Program-made: the position numbers and the translations under genes
Notes under the pieces: model-generated
Databases searched by the model: none
What the model was told of the DNA's origin: nothing
The model's input: the letters and a program-made list of their open reading frames with translations, nothing else
Shown here: positions 32,857 to 44,639 of the stretch, one piece after another
Position numbering within the stretch: the first letter of the stretch is position 1
Layout: each line of letters starts with the position of its first letter
Assembly (NCBI GenBank): GCA_036873135.1
Contig: JAPTYO010000002.1
Span: 37,749,452-37,813,451, forward strand
Length of the DNA stretch: 64,000 bases
Direction of reading: 5' to 3'
Origin: Clarkia xantiana subsp. parviflora
Taxonomy: Eukaryota; Streptophyta; Magnoliopsida; Myrtales; Onagraceae

Positions 32857-33685
32857 TGTTGGGATCAAAGTGACGTGGCCTTGAACTTCGGGGAATGGAC
32901 TTCCAAGTATCGCCTCGGGCTTAGCTCTCTCGAACGCTAAGTTTTCCTCTAAGAGGTTATGTGGGGCGAGAACCTGAAAAAGGGGTGGGGATGGCCCCTG
33001 ATTCCACTCCGAAGCTTAAGTCAGTAATGGATTTGAGAGTAATAATATAAGAACGTATTTAGAACTGACTGAATGTATCTTCTTAAGTAAATAGAAATAG
33101 TCCGTATTTATAGGGATAAGTTACCGACTTTATATGGCGGTTATCCTCCTTGGGGGGTTTCTCTTCAGAGTCGGTCAAGCAGGTGACAAGCAGGTCACCA
33201 CCTGTCTTTACTTCTAGAGGAAGGTTTCCAGTGATGACGGTTGAAGCAGGTCGCCACCTGTGTTTACTTCCGGAGGGAGGTTTCCTCTGATGATAGTGAC
33301 AAGCAGGTCGCCACCTGTCTTTACCTTCGAAGGAAGGTTTCTTCTGATGATAGTGACCAGCAGGTCGCCACCTGTCTTTACCTTCGAAGGAAGGTTTCTT
33401 TTGATGATAATGACCAGCAGGTCGCCACCTGTCTTTACCTTCGAAGGAAGGTTTTTCTGATGATAATGATAAGCAGGTCGCCACCTGTCTTTACCTTCGA
33501 AGGAAGGTTTATTCTGATGGCGGGCAGTCGTACTTTGGAAGTCGACTTTTTCATAAGTTGTCATCGACCTTTCATCCATATCTCGTTAAGACGAGTCAGA
33601 AAGGTCGGCGACTCTTCTTTGCCTGCCCTTTGAACGTACTCGACTCTTGTACTTCTTGACGAGTTTAATCAATCATAACCCAACA
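32857..33685 (-). repeat. 5' LTR of gypsy 1
   Basis: 829 bp, ending CATAACCCAACA and followed by CATGC. Contains the 57 bp array at about 33190-33525. ORFs running through the array are repeat artefacts. Confidence 0.9.
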
Positions 33686-33913
33686 CATGCTATCTAAACG
33701 AATTACGCAGCGGAATAAATGACACATACCTACAATGCTTACCGTAGACCTCAGATCTTCTAGGGGAGTTCTCGATTCGCCGGACGGTTCCCGTAAGGAT
33801 TCTGGTTAAGGAATACCTACGCAGATTGGTCTCCACATCAAAGAATCTAGTCGATTATTTAGCAGGGATGGATCTCCAGAGTAATTGCTTGGAGCAATTT
33901 GGCACCTCCTAGG

Positions 33914-35296
33914 TAGGGCTGGGCATAAATACCGGTTCGGGCGAACCGAACCGAAACCAAAACGGAACCGAACCAATACGATACGGTTCAGACTGAACCG
34001 GTTCTTAAATGGTTTGGTTTTGATAAGGAATATATGGAGCGGTTTTCGACTGGTTCAAAACAGGTTCCGAATCGGTTCTGAACCGGTTTTTCAGAACCAC
34101 TTTTGTTACCTAAAGCCTAAATTGTTAGATAGTAATACACTCTTGCATTCTTTTTTGGGGGTAGAATAAAGGGCTATAAACAAGCCGAGTATCCGGCAAG
34201 CTCGACTCGACTTAGTTTACTCGAGCTCGAACTCGACCGAGCCTTAATTTTTCAAGCTCGAGCTCGACTCGGTGCCATACTTGACATGTTCGAGTTCGAC
34301 TCGACTCGGCTCGATAAGGTTAAAAAAATCAATTAAATTATAAATGGTGCACCTTAGCTCGAGGTCGAACTCGAATCGATTAGGCTTTTGGCTCGAGCTC
34401 GAACTCTTCCTCGACTCAATATATACATATATAATATTATTACGTAAAGCTCGAAAAACTCAAACTCGAACTCGACTCGAATAGGCAAAATAAAAAAGCT
34501 TGATTAGGCTCGCGAGCCTCTTGAGGCGAGTACAAGTGAACTCAAACTCGACTCGATACCAGAAAAAGCTCGACTCGATATCAAAAAAAGCTCGACACGA
34601 CTCGAGTGAGTCGAATTTGAATATTGACCAACCCGATCTCGAGAAGCTCACGAGTAGCTTGACTCGTTTACACCCATAGGGCAGATCCTTCACTATTTGA
34701 GTTTGGTTCATATTGGATATATAGGTGGTCGTAGCAGGTTTGTTTACTTATATATGGTTATTATATATTATGTTAGCCCAGATCAATTCTACAATCAATT
34801 GAGTTCAATTTTGCACTCGAAACTTAACTCATAAATAGTTCTATATTTTAACTGAGATGATAAATTAACTCGCTTAATATACAAATTTTCAACCAGAGAT
34901 TTGCTGCACTTTTGAAGTTTGAGCTACGCCTCTTGACGTCGTTTAAAGTCTCGATATTTATATTTTAAATATTTTACTTTTTTATAATTTTAGATTGTTT
35001 CTAATTTAGACTTTGATACTCTCTGCTCTGAAGCGATCAATTTTCTTTATAGTTTTTATTTTGCAAATTTGTTGATTGCTTATGGATTATCAACTTGTGT
35101 GTGTATTTTGAATTTTAGTAAAAAAAATGATAAAAAAGGTTCAAAACCGGTTCGAACCGGTTCCGCTTTGGTTCGGTTCTAGGACCTAAAATATGGTTCG
35201 GTTCTTACATGGTACAGGAAACCAACTGAACCTAAAATCCGGTTCCGGTTCGGTTCTGAACCGGTTCGGCCCAGAACCGAACCATGCCCAGCCCTA
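33914..35296. mobile_element. hAT element 1 (non-autonomous)
   Basis: A 1383 bp element with termini TAGGGCTGGGCAT and ATGCCCAGCCCTA, flanked by CTCCTAGG (33906-33913) and CTCCAAGG (35297-35304), an 8 bp duplication with one change. Both subterminal regions are rich in CCGGTT/AACCGG words in opposite orientation. No transposase frame. It interrupts the copia C/D LTR, whose sequence continues on both sides. Confidence 0.9.
34171..34675. mobile_element. Second hAT-like element nested in hAT 1
   Basis: Termini GGGCTATAAACAAGCCGAG and, in complement, GGGTGTAAACGAGTCAAG are imperfect inverted ends. The interior is packed with GAGCTCGA, CTCGACTCGA and related words. No clear duplication was found, so the exact ends are uncertain. 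Confidence 0.55.
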
Positions 35297-35608
35297 CTCC
35301 AAGGTTACTGGAAGGGTTCAGCCGAAACACACTGATAATAGGGAGGAGAGATTTCTCTTTGTCTCACCACAAAGGAAGAAAGTCATTAACCCTAAATTAA
35401 TTCCTGACACTCCTTATTTATAAGAGGAGGTGGGCAAAACCCACATCACCTCTTATTAAGTTTCGGTCGACCCTATAGTGAGAAAAGGAGGCCCAATTTT
35501 GGGCCTCTCATGTCCATTGGGATTTTAGGCCTAGCCCAATATCCCTAATGTGACGTTACCCAATTGACTTAGGTAACAGTCTCATATTAATGGGCTCCTA
35601 TTGACCAG

Positions 35609-35887
35609 GTTTATCTTTCGATATTACCATGGTTCTTAGCCAGACTTGACATGGTAGAGGTCCCTACATCTCCTCCAAGACGACCGAGTCTGTGTGACGA
35701 GACTTAACCCACATTCAACATGTTTTATTTGGGAGGATTGCCCCTCCTACGACTAGATTATAAACCGTAAAATCCGATGTAATTCAAACATTATGACGTC
35801 GTAAGATTATAAACTCAAATTGAAAATCCTTTTTTCAAATATTACTTTAAATCTCAAAAAGTTATCATCACAATACATGTCTCTTAA
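35609..35887 (-). repeat. 3' untranslated region of copia C/D
   Basis: In complement it matches the DNA directly after the pol stop codon of copia E (about 42760-43020), for example AATGTTTGAATTACATCGGA. It starts at the pol stop and ends at the C/D 3' LTR. Copia E begins at its other edge. Confidence 0.75.
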
Positions 35888-36485
35888 TGTTGGCATATGG
35901 ATATCGGGCCGCCGTAAAAAGGAGCCCATTAATATGAGACTGTTATTTAAGACAATTAGGTAATGTCACATTACAGATTATGGGTTAGGCCTAAAAATCA
36001 AATAGACATGAGAGGCCCAAAATTGGGCCTCCCTTTCTCTATAGTGGCCGACCGAAACATTAAAGAGTGGTGAGGTGGGTTTTGCCCACCTCCTCTTATA
36101 AATAGGAAGTGTCAGGGTTTAATTTAGGGTTAATCACTTTATTCATTTGTGTTGAGACAAAAAGAAATCCCTCCTCCATTTATACAAGTTTCGGCCGAAC
36201 CACTTCCATCACCCTAGGAGGTGCCAAATTGCTTTAAGCAAATTACTCCGGAGATCCATCCATGCAGAAGAATCGACAAGAGGCTTTGCTGTGGAGACCA
36301 ATCCGCGTAGGGTTTTCATTAACCAGAATCCTTACGGGAACCGTCCGGCGGATCTAGAACTCCCCTAGAAGATCTTGGGTCTACAGAAAGCATTGTACGT
36401 ATGTCCCATATATTCCGCTGCGTAATCTGTTTACATAGCATGTACCTTGTATGTTTCCGTAGTGTTTATCCCCTATAATCTTACA
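35888..36485 (+). repeat. 5' LTR of copia E
   Basis: 598 bp, from TGTTGGCATATGG to ATCTTACA, followed by the primer site. TATAAATA is at 36097-36104, with a dyad (arms GAGGTGGG and CCCACCTC, 36072-36092) ending four bases before it. TTCGGCCGAA is at 36190-36199, in the probable leader RNA. Confidence 0.92.
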
Positions 36486-36486
36486 G

Positions 36487-36499
36487 TGGTATCAGAGCC
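36487..36499 (+). other. Primer binding site, copia E
   Basis: TGGTATCAGAGCC, one base after the LTR; complementary to initiator methionine tRNA. Confidence 0.92.
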
Positions 36500-37004
36500 T
36501 GTGTTAGGGAGTTCATAATTTTGATAAATTGGTGTTCTTGAATTTTTTTTAGTAAAATTGATGGATTTAGTAAAATTGATATTCATGAAAATGAGTGTTT
36601 TTTTTTTTTAAAACTGATGTTCATGATTTTTCAAGAAAAGGACGACCTTTGTCAAATTAAACATTGAATTGTTGATCTTAGTAAAATTTGATCTTGAAAT
36701 TTGATCTTAGTGTTTCGGCCGAACAACTTAGGTGTCACAAAGTGAAAATTTTAATTTCATAATCCCTAAGTAATTAGGGTTTCAGCGAACTTTAATAAAA
36801 AAAAAATTGGCCGAAATATGTTAGGTGAATAGTCACAATTAGGGTTAGATTCACAAGATAATTTTGATAGTTACTATCCATATATTCTAGCATGATTTTA
36901 GGAATCTTGAATATTATAGATAGAATTTTAGTTGCTTAAGATTGAGAAAATATATATTGTAGATAGATTTTAACCTAATATAGAATCTTAACAATAAATA
37001 ATAT

Positions 37005-37045
<41 letters not shown>

Positions 37046-37189
37046 CGTGTGTGTGCGTGTGTAAATATTGGAAATTATTTTTAATTAAGGTTACTTGGTG
37101 GCTAATTTAAGTTTTTGGTGGATTTTAAAACCCTACTTAGCTCACAAGGAGCATTTCGGCCGAACCCTAATGGGTTAATGGGCCGGTCC

Positions 37190-37520
37190 AATTACACATT
37201 CGGGTCAGGTCAACTGACCCGGAAGACCAAAGGAACCTCGAACCGGGTCAACAGAACCGAACCGGGTCGGGTTCCACGAGTCAAAACTGGAGCGGGTCAA
37301 CCAACCTGATTTTCTCAATTGGTTCGACCCATCCGGGTCGGGTCAGACCGTACAACTAAAATGGGTCGAACCAAACCAACCCGGTTTGCGTGAAAAACTG
37401 AACTGAATTCCTATCTTAAACCGAACCGGTCCGGCCGAACCATTTTTAACTGAACCAGTTTAACCGGACGGAATCGAACCGGACCAGATTTGACTGAACT
37501 AGACTTTTAAACCAGACCGA
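37190..37520. repeat. CCGGTT/CCGGGTC-rich tract in copia E leader
   Basis: Low-complexity tract equivalent in position to those in copia A, B and C. Preceded at about 37011-37062 by (TA)n and (GTGTGC)n microsatellite sequence. Confidence 0.75.
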
Positions 37521-38462
37521 CCCGAGTCAACTGAAAATAGGAATGTCAAATTTTAAAATCCAAATGTTTTCAAACTTTAAAATTACCTACACGGTGCTCA
37601 TAGGTTTAATATTTTCACATTTTAATTAAACCTAATGCCTAGTTTCGATTTTGGGGGTGAATCTCGGAAATATATGATTTTGGGGCTGAGTCATTTAGTA
37701 GGCTGAATTGTAATTGCTATTTAATTTATATTATTGCATGATTAGAACCGTCGTCTTGACTATGGCAGAGCCCTGGATTTCAAGTAATGAGTTACGCACT
37801 AGGATAGACATGTTGTGATTGTTGCTAATGCCTAAGATCCATGTCTAGAAGTACGCTTGTTTGATTGATAGGATGAATTGCAAGTCACCCCCAAATGTTT
37901 TAAAATAAAAAATCAGTAGCCAAATATGCATGTTTGATGTGGTGTGATCACGCATGATGTGTATGCATGAATTTTGAGGATGTAGCCACATGTGATAATT
38001 TACTTAAGTAGTAGAATTATATATGCAAGCATGAGTTTCTCGGAACATTAGACGCATGATGCGTATGCATGGTGAGTGGTTTGTTTCATGGATGTGGCCT
38101 GTGTATGATGATTTACTTGTGTAATAGAATTGTGTATGCATGCTTGAAATCCTCGAAACGTTTTAAAAGGGCATTGGGAAAGCTAAGATCGGGTGTATGT
38201 AAAAACTCCCCATTCCGGTAAAAGCGATTAACCATTTTAAAAGACTGATATATTAGAAAGAAGACGACGGTAATGTGAACTCTTTCACCACCCCCTTCCC
38301 TCGGTTTACTGGCGGTCGGTTTGGTTAGATGTCTGAGGAATCATTATTTGCCGCCTTCTATCTCATAGATATCCGGTGTATGCAATTCTTTTTCCAATAT
38401 GTTATTGTCTCCCTGATTATGCATGATTATAAATGTGTTAGTGTCGAATAACCAAACAAATG

Positions 38463-38890
38463 GATTCCATGTGCTTATGAGCTTTTGAATGAGACGAACT
38501 ACGAATCTCGATGCAAACGCATCAATGATCTGTTGGATGATAAGGGTCTCGTAGACCACACTAGAAAGACGATGAGCTGTCCAGATGCCTGCCTGACCAA
38601 AGGGCTAGCATACACCCACTTTAAGTGGGAACATGATGACAAGAGAGCTAAGGCGATTTTGTTGTCTGAAATGTCTCCGGACTTTAAGAAAGAGTATAAG
38701 GATATTCTGGTCACAAAGGATATCTCGGATGCACTGTTCCTGAAATACGGAAACAATATTGTAGTTATACTGCTCCCATTATACCATCTTTGGATGAATG
38801 TCTAAAGAGCAACAACATTAGTATGCTTGAAAATGTGTACCAACTCCTCAGCATGATCAAACCACTTGAAGAAGAAATTCAGATGGCTGA
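38463..38890 (+). pseudogene. gag remnant of copia E
   Basis: The frame contains ELLNETNYES, CKRINDLLDDKGL and DKRAKAILLSEMSPDFKKEY, matching the N-terminal half of copia-type gag (UBN2 family pattern). It is broken by frameshifts at both ends. It differs from the gag in copia C/D at 45825-46709, so two gag types are present. Confidence 0.65.
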
Positions 38891-39125
38891 ATGAGACAAA
38901 ATTCAAGCCATAATCGGGATCCTCTCGAAGTCCCGGAGATCAACCAGAACCCTGCTGACAATCAGTGGTTCTATGCTGGATCTTGTATCAGTCCAAAAAT
39001 TAATCGAGATGGAAGAGGCTCGATTGGCATCGGCAACGAAAGAAACCAAGATGTCAGGACAACATGCTGGGCAGAAGAGGAAATGGAGGAACAAAGGGAA
39101 GAAACAATAGCTCGTTGACGATAAA

Positions 39126-42100
39126 ATGTCAACAAAGTCTAAACAAGGCAAACTCCAGTTAAAATCAGAGATAGTTTGCAGGGATTCTAGCACTCACCGT
39201 ATCGGCAACGGAGCTGGAGCCAGCAAATTGCATGCTGCCAAGGTATGCGACATTGGATATGTTATGGAAACTTTAGTTTCCTCAACTATCGTGTTAACTG
39301 ATTCAAATCATTCTTGGTTTCTTGACTAAGGTGCGACGAACCGACGAACCACATAACCAATGACAAAGGATTGTTTGCCATATCCAGATGTATGCCGAAG
39401 GATTCAAAGAGGATATACATAGGCGATAACTCTCAAGTTGGAGTCGAAGGAGTAGGGAACTGCAAATTGTCTTTACCCAATGGCAGGACCTTACTCCTTG
39501 AATATGTCCTTTTTGCTCCTATAATTCGAAGGAATGTTGTTTCTGTTACCTCTCTTATGAATAATGGATTTGCTTTATCATTTGAGAACTCCCTTGTCCG
39601 AATAAATAAAGGCAATATCTTTTATGGGCATGCATTTTCCTCTCAATGTCTTATTGTCATGGATTTGAATGGTAATGAAAATTCGAATAGAATGTATTCA
39701 ATATCATCCAGGGAAGCAGAAACTGTTGCGGCCGGACGGCACGCAAGGTTAGGACACATAGGTTATGACATAGTACAGACTCTAGCTCGGAGAGGGTTCT
39801 TACCCGGGACAACTCAAGTGGTGAAAACCACTTGTGAGGACTGTCTAGCCGGAAAGTCTACTCGCAAGCCACTCGGTGAATCTCTACGAGCTGAGTACCC
39901 ATTGTATTTAATTCATTCCGACGTATGTGGACCCATGAACGTCACCGCTAGGGGTGGTAAACGTTACTTCGTGACTTTCGTTGATGACTTTACCCGTTAT
40001 GGGTTTACTCATTTCATCTCTCATAAATCTGAGGCTATCGATTGCCTTAAGAGCTTCCTTAACCTCGTAGAGAATCAACAGGAGGGAAAGGTGAAAAATC
40101 CTACGCACTGATAGAGGTGGAGAATAACTCTCTAATGAGTTCAATAAATTATGAAAAGAAAGAGGAATTGTACGACAAACTACAATTCCTAATACGCCAC
40201 AACAGAATGGAGTGGCAGAGCGACGTAATCATACACTCCTGGTCATGGTCATAAAAATGATATCGCAAGCTGAACTGCCGATCTCCTTCTAAGGTGACGC
40301 ATTGTTGACTGCCACGCATGTTGTAAACCTTGTTCCTACAAAGTCGGTGGACACGACACCATATGAGCTATGGATTGGTAAAGATATGGATCTTACCAGG
40401 CTGCGACCTTGGGGTTGCACAACATACATGCATCAAGCCGACAGCCGTTTTGGCAAGTTGGGACCTAGAGGACTGAAAAGTATCTTTATAAGGTACTCTG
40501 AAAACTCTAAGGGATACGTGTTCATGGCGGCTCAGGATAATGGTGGCGTGGTCGAACATGAGTCCAGATACATTACATTCCTTGATGACGAATTTCCTAC
40601 GCTTGGTAACATCAAAACTAACAAAGTCTCGATTGAACTAGAGCAAGATGATGATGATCATGTCCCACTTACTTCAAGTGGGAGATTTGACGCATTTACG
40701 CCAGTGAACGACATGGTAAATGAGAATGGAGACATTTTCATAACAAATCCACAGGGAGGAGTCAATCCAACCAATCCAGTGGGAGGAGGCAATCCAACCA
40801 CTAGATCACAATTGTTGCAGGTGCGAATCAAGTCGAACCTGATAATCATATTGCCGAACTATTGGATGAAAATCCTATAATTCCTCAACTACATACTGGT
40901 GAAAGTGGGAGTGGCACTACCAACTTGGTTCTTTGTCCTAGTAACCATGGAATTCATCTCGGAGGTAGAATCCCAAGACCAAGAGGTCGTCCAAGAAAAG
41001 TTGTTAGTGAAGGTTCAAGTAATGTTGTTGTTCCCAGTGGGAGTATTGTTCCAATCAAGAGCATTATTCCTACTGGGAGCATTGTTCAGATTCAAGATGG
41101 GACTAACGAGCCTAGACGTAGTCAAAGGCATCGAACTTCTCCCAAGAAGTATTCCATCGAAAAGGGTGAGTTATTCACTCTAACTTCGGTTGATGAACCG
41201 GTAACGGTTAAACAAGCCTTGGAAGGACTTCAAGCGAGGTAATGGAGGAAATAAATGGAGGAAGAGATCGCCTCTATGAAAGCCAATTCAGTATGGTCTT
41301 TAGTTGATTTACCTGCTAACCGCAGAGCCATAGGGGCAAAGTTGGTTCTGAAGCTGAAACTCACTATTGATGGAAATGTCGAGCGGTATAAAGCTCGAAT
41401 CATTGCGAAAGGATATACCCAAAATTCACGGAGTGGACTTTCATGAGACATACTCACCGACTGTGCGTTACACCAAAGTCCGGGCCATTCTGGCCCTGAT
41501 CGCATGCCTCGATTTAGAGCTGCACCAAATGGATGTTAAGAATGCATTCCTCCATGGAAAACTGGAGGAAGAGATCTATATGGAGCAACCAGAGGGTTTC
41601 ATAATCCTTGAAATGAACCTAAATTTTTTAAAATCCAAAGATCGATCTATGGTCTTAAACAATCGTCTTGACAATGGTACCGCAGGTTCCACGAGAAAAT
41701 CACTGGAAACAGATTCGTGAATCTTCACGAAGATCCATGCGTGTACACTAAGATCTCTGAGTCGAAGTATGTAATCTTGACATTATATGTGGATGACATA
41801 CTATTTTCCGCGAACGATGTGAGTTACATGAATGAAACAAAGTCCTGTCTGGCATCTGTATTCGAGATGAAGGACATGGGAGAAGCCACGTACATCCTAG
41901 GCATTAAGATTTCTAGGGATCGGGCTTCTCGTAAACTATGTATCTCTCAAGAATCCTGTATCAACAAACTGTTGAGAAGGTTCAGACTACAAGATGCCAA
42001 ACTCGTGGATACGCTGGTTGTGTTTGGGTTCGCGTTGTCAAAGTGTGAGGGCCCAAAGACCAGGCTGAGCGTGAACAGATGAAAAGTGCAGATAACCTTA

Positions 42101-42759
42101 GTATGGTTGGCAGTCTTATGTACGCCATGCAATGCACTCGTCCAGGCATCTGTTACACTGTGGGCTTAGTAGCACGATTCCAATCAGACCCTGGCTATCA
42201 ACATTTAAAGGCTGTGAAACGAATTATTCAATACCTAAAAGGTACAGCCGTCTATGCACTGTGCTATGGGGGTGGAAACTTAGAATTGACTAGGTTCAGT
42301 GACACCGACTACGGTGCCAATCCGGATGATCGTAAGTCCACTTCATGAGGAGTATTTCTCATTGCTAATGCCGCCATTTCATGGATGAGCAAGAAGCAAT
42401 CATGTGTCGCGTTGTCTACGATGGAATCTGAATTTGTAGCCCTCTCTAAGAATGCGTAGGAAGCAGTCTGGCTTAAAATAATCTTAACTACATTGCTTGA
42501 CGTCGATGACGGGAGTAAGCCTGTGAAGGTATACTCCGACAGTCAAGCAGCGATTGCAGCAGTTAAGAATTCTAAGTACCATAGTAGGACGAAACAAATT
42601 GATGTAAAATATAATTATGCTAAAAGTATGGACGAAGACATATTGATCACATTAGAATACTTGTCCTCTGAGAGTATGGTGGAAGACCCATTGATAAAAC
42701 CTTTACGCATGGATGTTTTCAAAAAGCACGTTAAAATGCTTGGATTGCGTAGGGTTTAA
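39126..42759 (+). pseudogene. pol of copia E (protease-integrase-RT-RNase H), broken
   Basis: Successive frames in Ty1/copia order. A protease-like DSNHSWFLD start is cut by a stop near 39329. Pre-integrase RLGHIGYDIVQTLARRGFL and integrase LIHSDVCGPM with FVTFVDDFTRYG are in 39371-40111. The integrase end is at 40302-40880. RT begins near 41255 (WSLVDLPANRRAIGAK), continues with QMDVKNAFLHGKLEEEIYM (from about 41525) and YVDDIL (about 41785). RNase H with SDSQAAIAAVKN runs to the stop at 42757-42759. At least six frameshifts or stops are needed to explain the frame changes, so this copy is dead. Confidence 0.85.
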
Positions 42760-43533
42760 GAGGCTTGTGTTGTGATGATAACATTTTGAGATTTAAAGTA
42801 ATATTTAAATAAAAAGAATTACAATTTTAGTTTATGATCTTATGACGTCATAATGTTTGAATTACATCGGATTTTACGGTCTATAAACTAGTCGTATGAG
42901 GGGCAATCTTCCCAAATAAAACATGTCGAATGTGGGCCAAGCCTCGTCACACATGCTCGATCATCCTGGCGAAGAGGGGGACCATCAAGATTGGCTAAGA
43001 GCCCTGGTGATTTTGAAAGTTAACATGGTTAAGCAAAATGATCATTTGGTTTCAGGGTAACACGACACGATCTAAGTTTTGCGTATCGCCTTGACGAACT
43101 TTGTTCGTCAGCAACCACATTCTGGGCCAGATGAAAAATCTGCGATAGAATATGACATTTCCCACTCATGACAACATGTAAGTTCAGGATATGCTATTGA
43201 TGCGTGCTTCATGCTGCGTGTGCCATGTTCGACCACGGGTCAGGCTCGGTTGTGCTAGGTAGAATCCACGAGATTCAGATGGGCATAAACTTATTCGCCT
43301 TGAGCGTGTGACTGATCCCTGATGCTTTAAGAAGAAGCATATGAAGTATTCTGACAGACTCAGAACTCATATCTAAGGTCAAGCTCAATGTTTGCTCCCC
43401 GGCGTACGGACGCAGTGTTGAACAAAAAGGCCCAGTGACCACATCTTTGGCAACCAGTTGAATTTGACTAACGGTATGAGCGATGAGGATGGTCAAGTAC
43501 ACCTGTAATTCTCAAACTCTTGTATTCACTAGG
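42760..43533 (+). other. 3' untranslated region of copia E
   Basis: Non-coding DNA between the pol stop and the truncation. Parts match 3971-4290 (copia F) and, reversed, 48020-48960 (copia B) and 35609-35887 (copia C/D), so this long 3' region is a property of the family. Confidence 0.75.
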
Positions 43534-44639
43534 TTAAGATGATGTAGTTAGACTCAGAGGTCTTTGTATACGCATGGATCCTCGTGGAGGTTCACGAATC
43601 CGTTTCCAACGATTTCCTCGTGGAATTTGCGGTACCATTGCCGAGACGATTGTTTAAGACCGTAAATGGATCTTTGGAGTTTACAAACTTTTCTTTTGTT
43701 ACCAGGAGTAATGAAACCCTCCAGTTTCTCCATATAGATCTCTTATTCCAGGTTTCCGTGGAGGAATGCGATCTTAACATCCATTTGGTGCAACTCTAGA
43801 TCGAGGCTTGCGCCCAGGGCTAGGATTGCCCTGACTGTGGTGTAACGCACAATCGGTGAGTATGTTTCATCAAAGTACACTCCGTGAAGCTGGGTGTATC
43901 ATTTCGCAACTAGTCGGGCTTTGCATCGCTCAACATTTTCATCAGCAGTGATTTTCAGTTTCAAAACCCACTTAGCCCCTATGGCTCTGCGGTTAGCAGG
44001 TAAATCAACAAAAGACCATACAAAATTGGCTTTCATTGAGGCGATCTCTTCCTCTATTGCTCTCCTCCATTCCTTCGCTTGAGGTCCTTTCAATGCTTGT
44101 TGAACCGTTGCCGGTTTGTCAACAGAAGTTAGGGTGAAAATTTCACACTTCTCGATGGGATACTTCTTGGGAGAAGTTCGATGCCTTTGACTTCTTCGAG
44201 GCTTGTTAATCCCATCTTGAGTCTGAACTTTTCTCCCACTCGGAATAATGCTTCTTAACAGAGCATCACTCCCACTGGAAACAAGGGGAGTGCTAGAACC
44301 TTGACCTACAACTTTTCTTGGACGACCTCTCGGTCTCGGGATTTTACCTCCGAGATGAATTCCTTGATCACTAGGATCTGGAACCAAGTTGGTTGATCCA
44401 CTCCCACTGGGAAAAATGGGTAGTTGTGGTATTATTGGATTTTCATCCAGGGGTCCGGCTACATGATTATCAGGTTCAACTTGATTCGCACTTGCAGCAA
44501 CAGTGATTTGTGTGGTAGGATTGTCTCCTCCCACTGGATTTACTATGAAAATGTCTCCATCTTCATTTACCATGTCATTCACTTGCGTTGCTGTCAAATC
44601 TCCCACTCGAAGTAAGTGGGACCTGACCATCATTGTCAT
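43534..44639 (-). pseudogene. pol fragment of copia C/D (integrase end to mid-RT)
   Basis: The frame at 44639-43899 reads the integrase C-terminus and linker (GGKIPRPRGRPRKVV, KPRRSQRHRTSPKKYPIEK), then RT start EEEIASMKANFVWSFVDLPA and GAKWVLKLKITADENVERCK. RT continues in another frame to about 43590. It is cut at 43534 by the junction with copia E. Confidence 0.85.

Larger units (their letters stand above)
26291..33685 (-). mobile_element. Ty3/gypsy element 1, Tat-like, lacking RT/RNase H/integrase
   Basis: A 7.4 kb complete insertion. LTRs are 26291-27096 and 32857-33685, both TGTTGGGATCAAA to CCAAC(A/G), alike at about 97% by eye apart from a 24-base deletion in the left one. The perfect 5 bp duplication CATGC (26286-26290, 33686-33690) shows it entered the 3' LTR of copia C/D. 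Minus-strand order is LTR, primer site, gag, zinc knuckle, aspartic protease, 77 bp tandem array, antisense gene, polypurine tract (CTCGGGGGCAAG, complement at 27097-27108), LTR. Reverse transcriptase, RNase H and integrase are absent. An antisense ORF plus tandem repeats between pol and the 3' LTR is known for Tat-lineage elements such as Grande. Confidence 0.88.
33691..35608 (-). repeat. 3' LTR of copia C/D, second and third pieces
   Basis: LTR sequence runs 33691-33905, is interrupted by hAT 1 with its duplication, and resumes 35305-35608. It has a TATTTATAAG box and, next to it, a dyad with arms GTGGG/CCCAC (35430-35444). The palindrome has decayed to TTCAGCCGAA at 35317-35326. The last ~35 bases of the LTR are missing at the junction with the 3' untranslated region. 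Confidence 0.75.
35888..43533 (+). mobile_element. Copia element E, lacking its 3' LTR
   Basis: Plus-strand copia with 5' LTR 35888-36485, primer site 36487-36499, leader with CCGGTT tract and (TA)n/(GT)n run, gag remnant, broken pol ending at 42759 and a long 3' untranslated region. At 43533 it ends abruptly against minus-strand pol of copia C/D, with no 3' LTR. On its left it abuts the C/D 3' untranslated region just after the stop codon. The simplest account is insertion of E into C/D pol followed by a deletion that removed E's 3' LTR and the C/D reverse transcriptase end plus RNase H. Confidence 0.8.
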
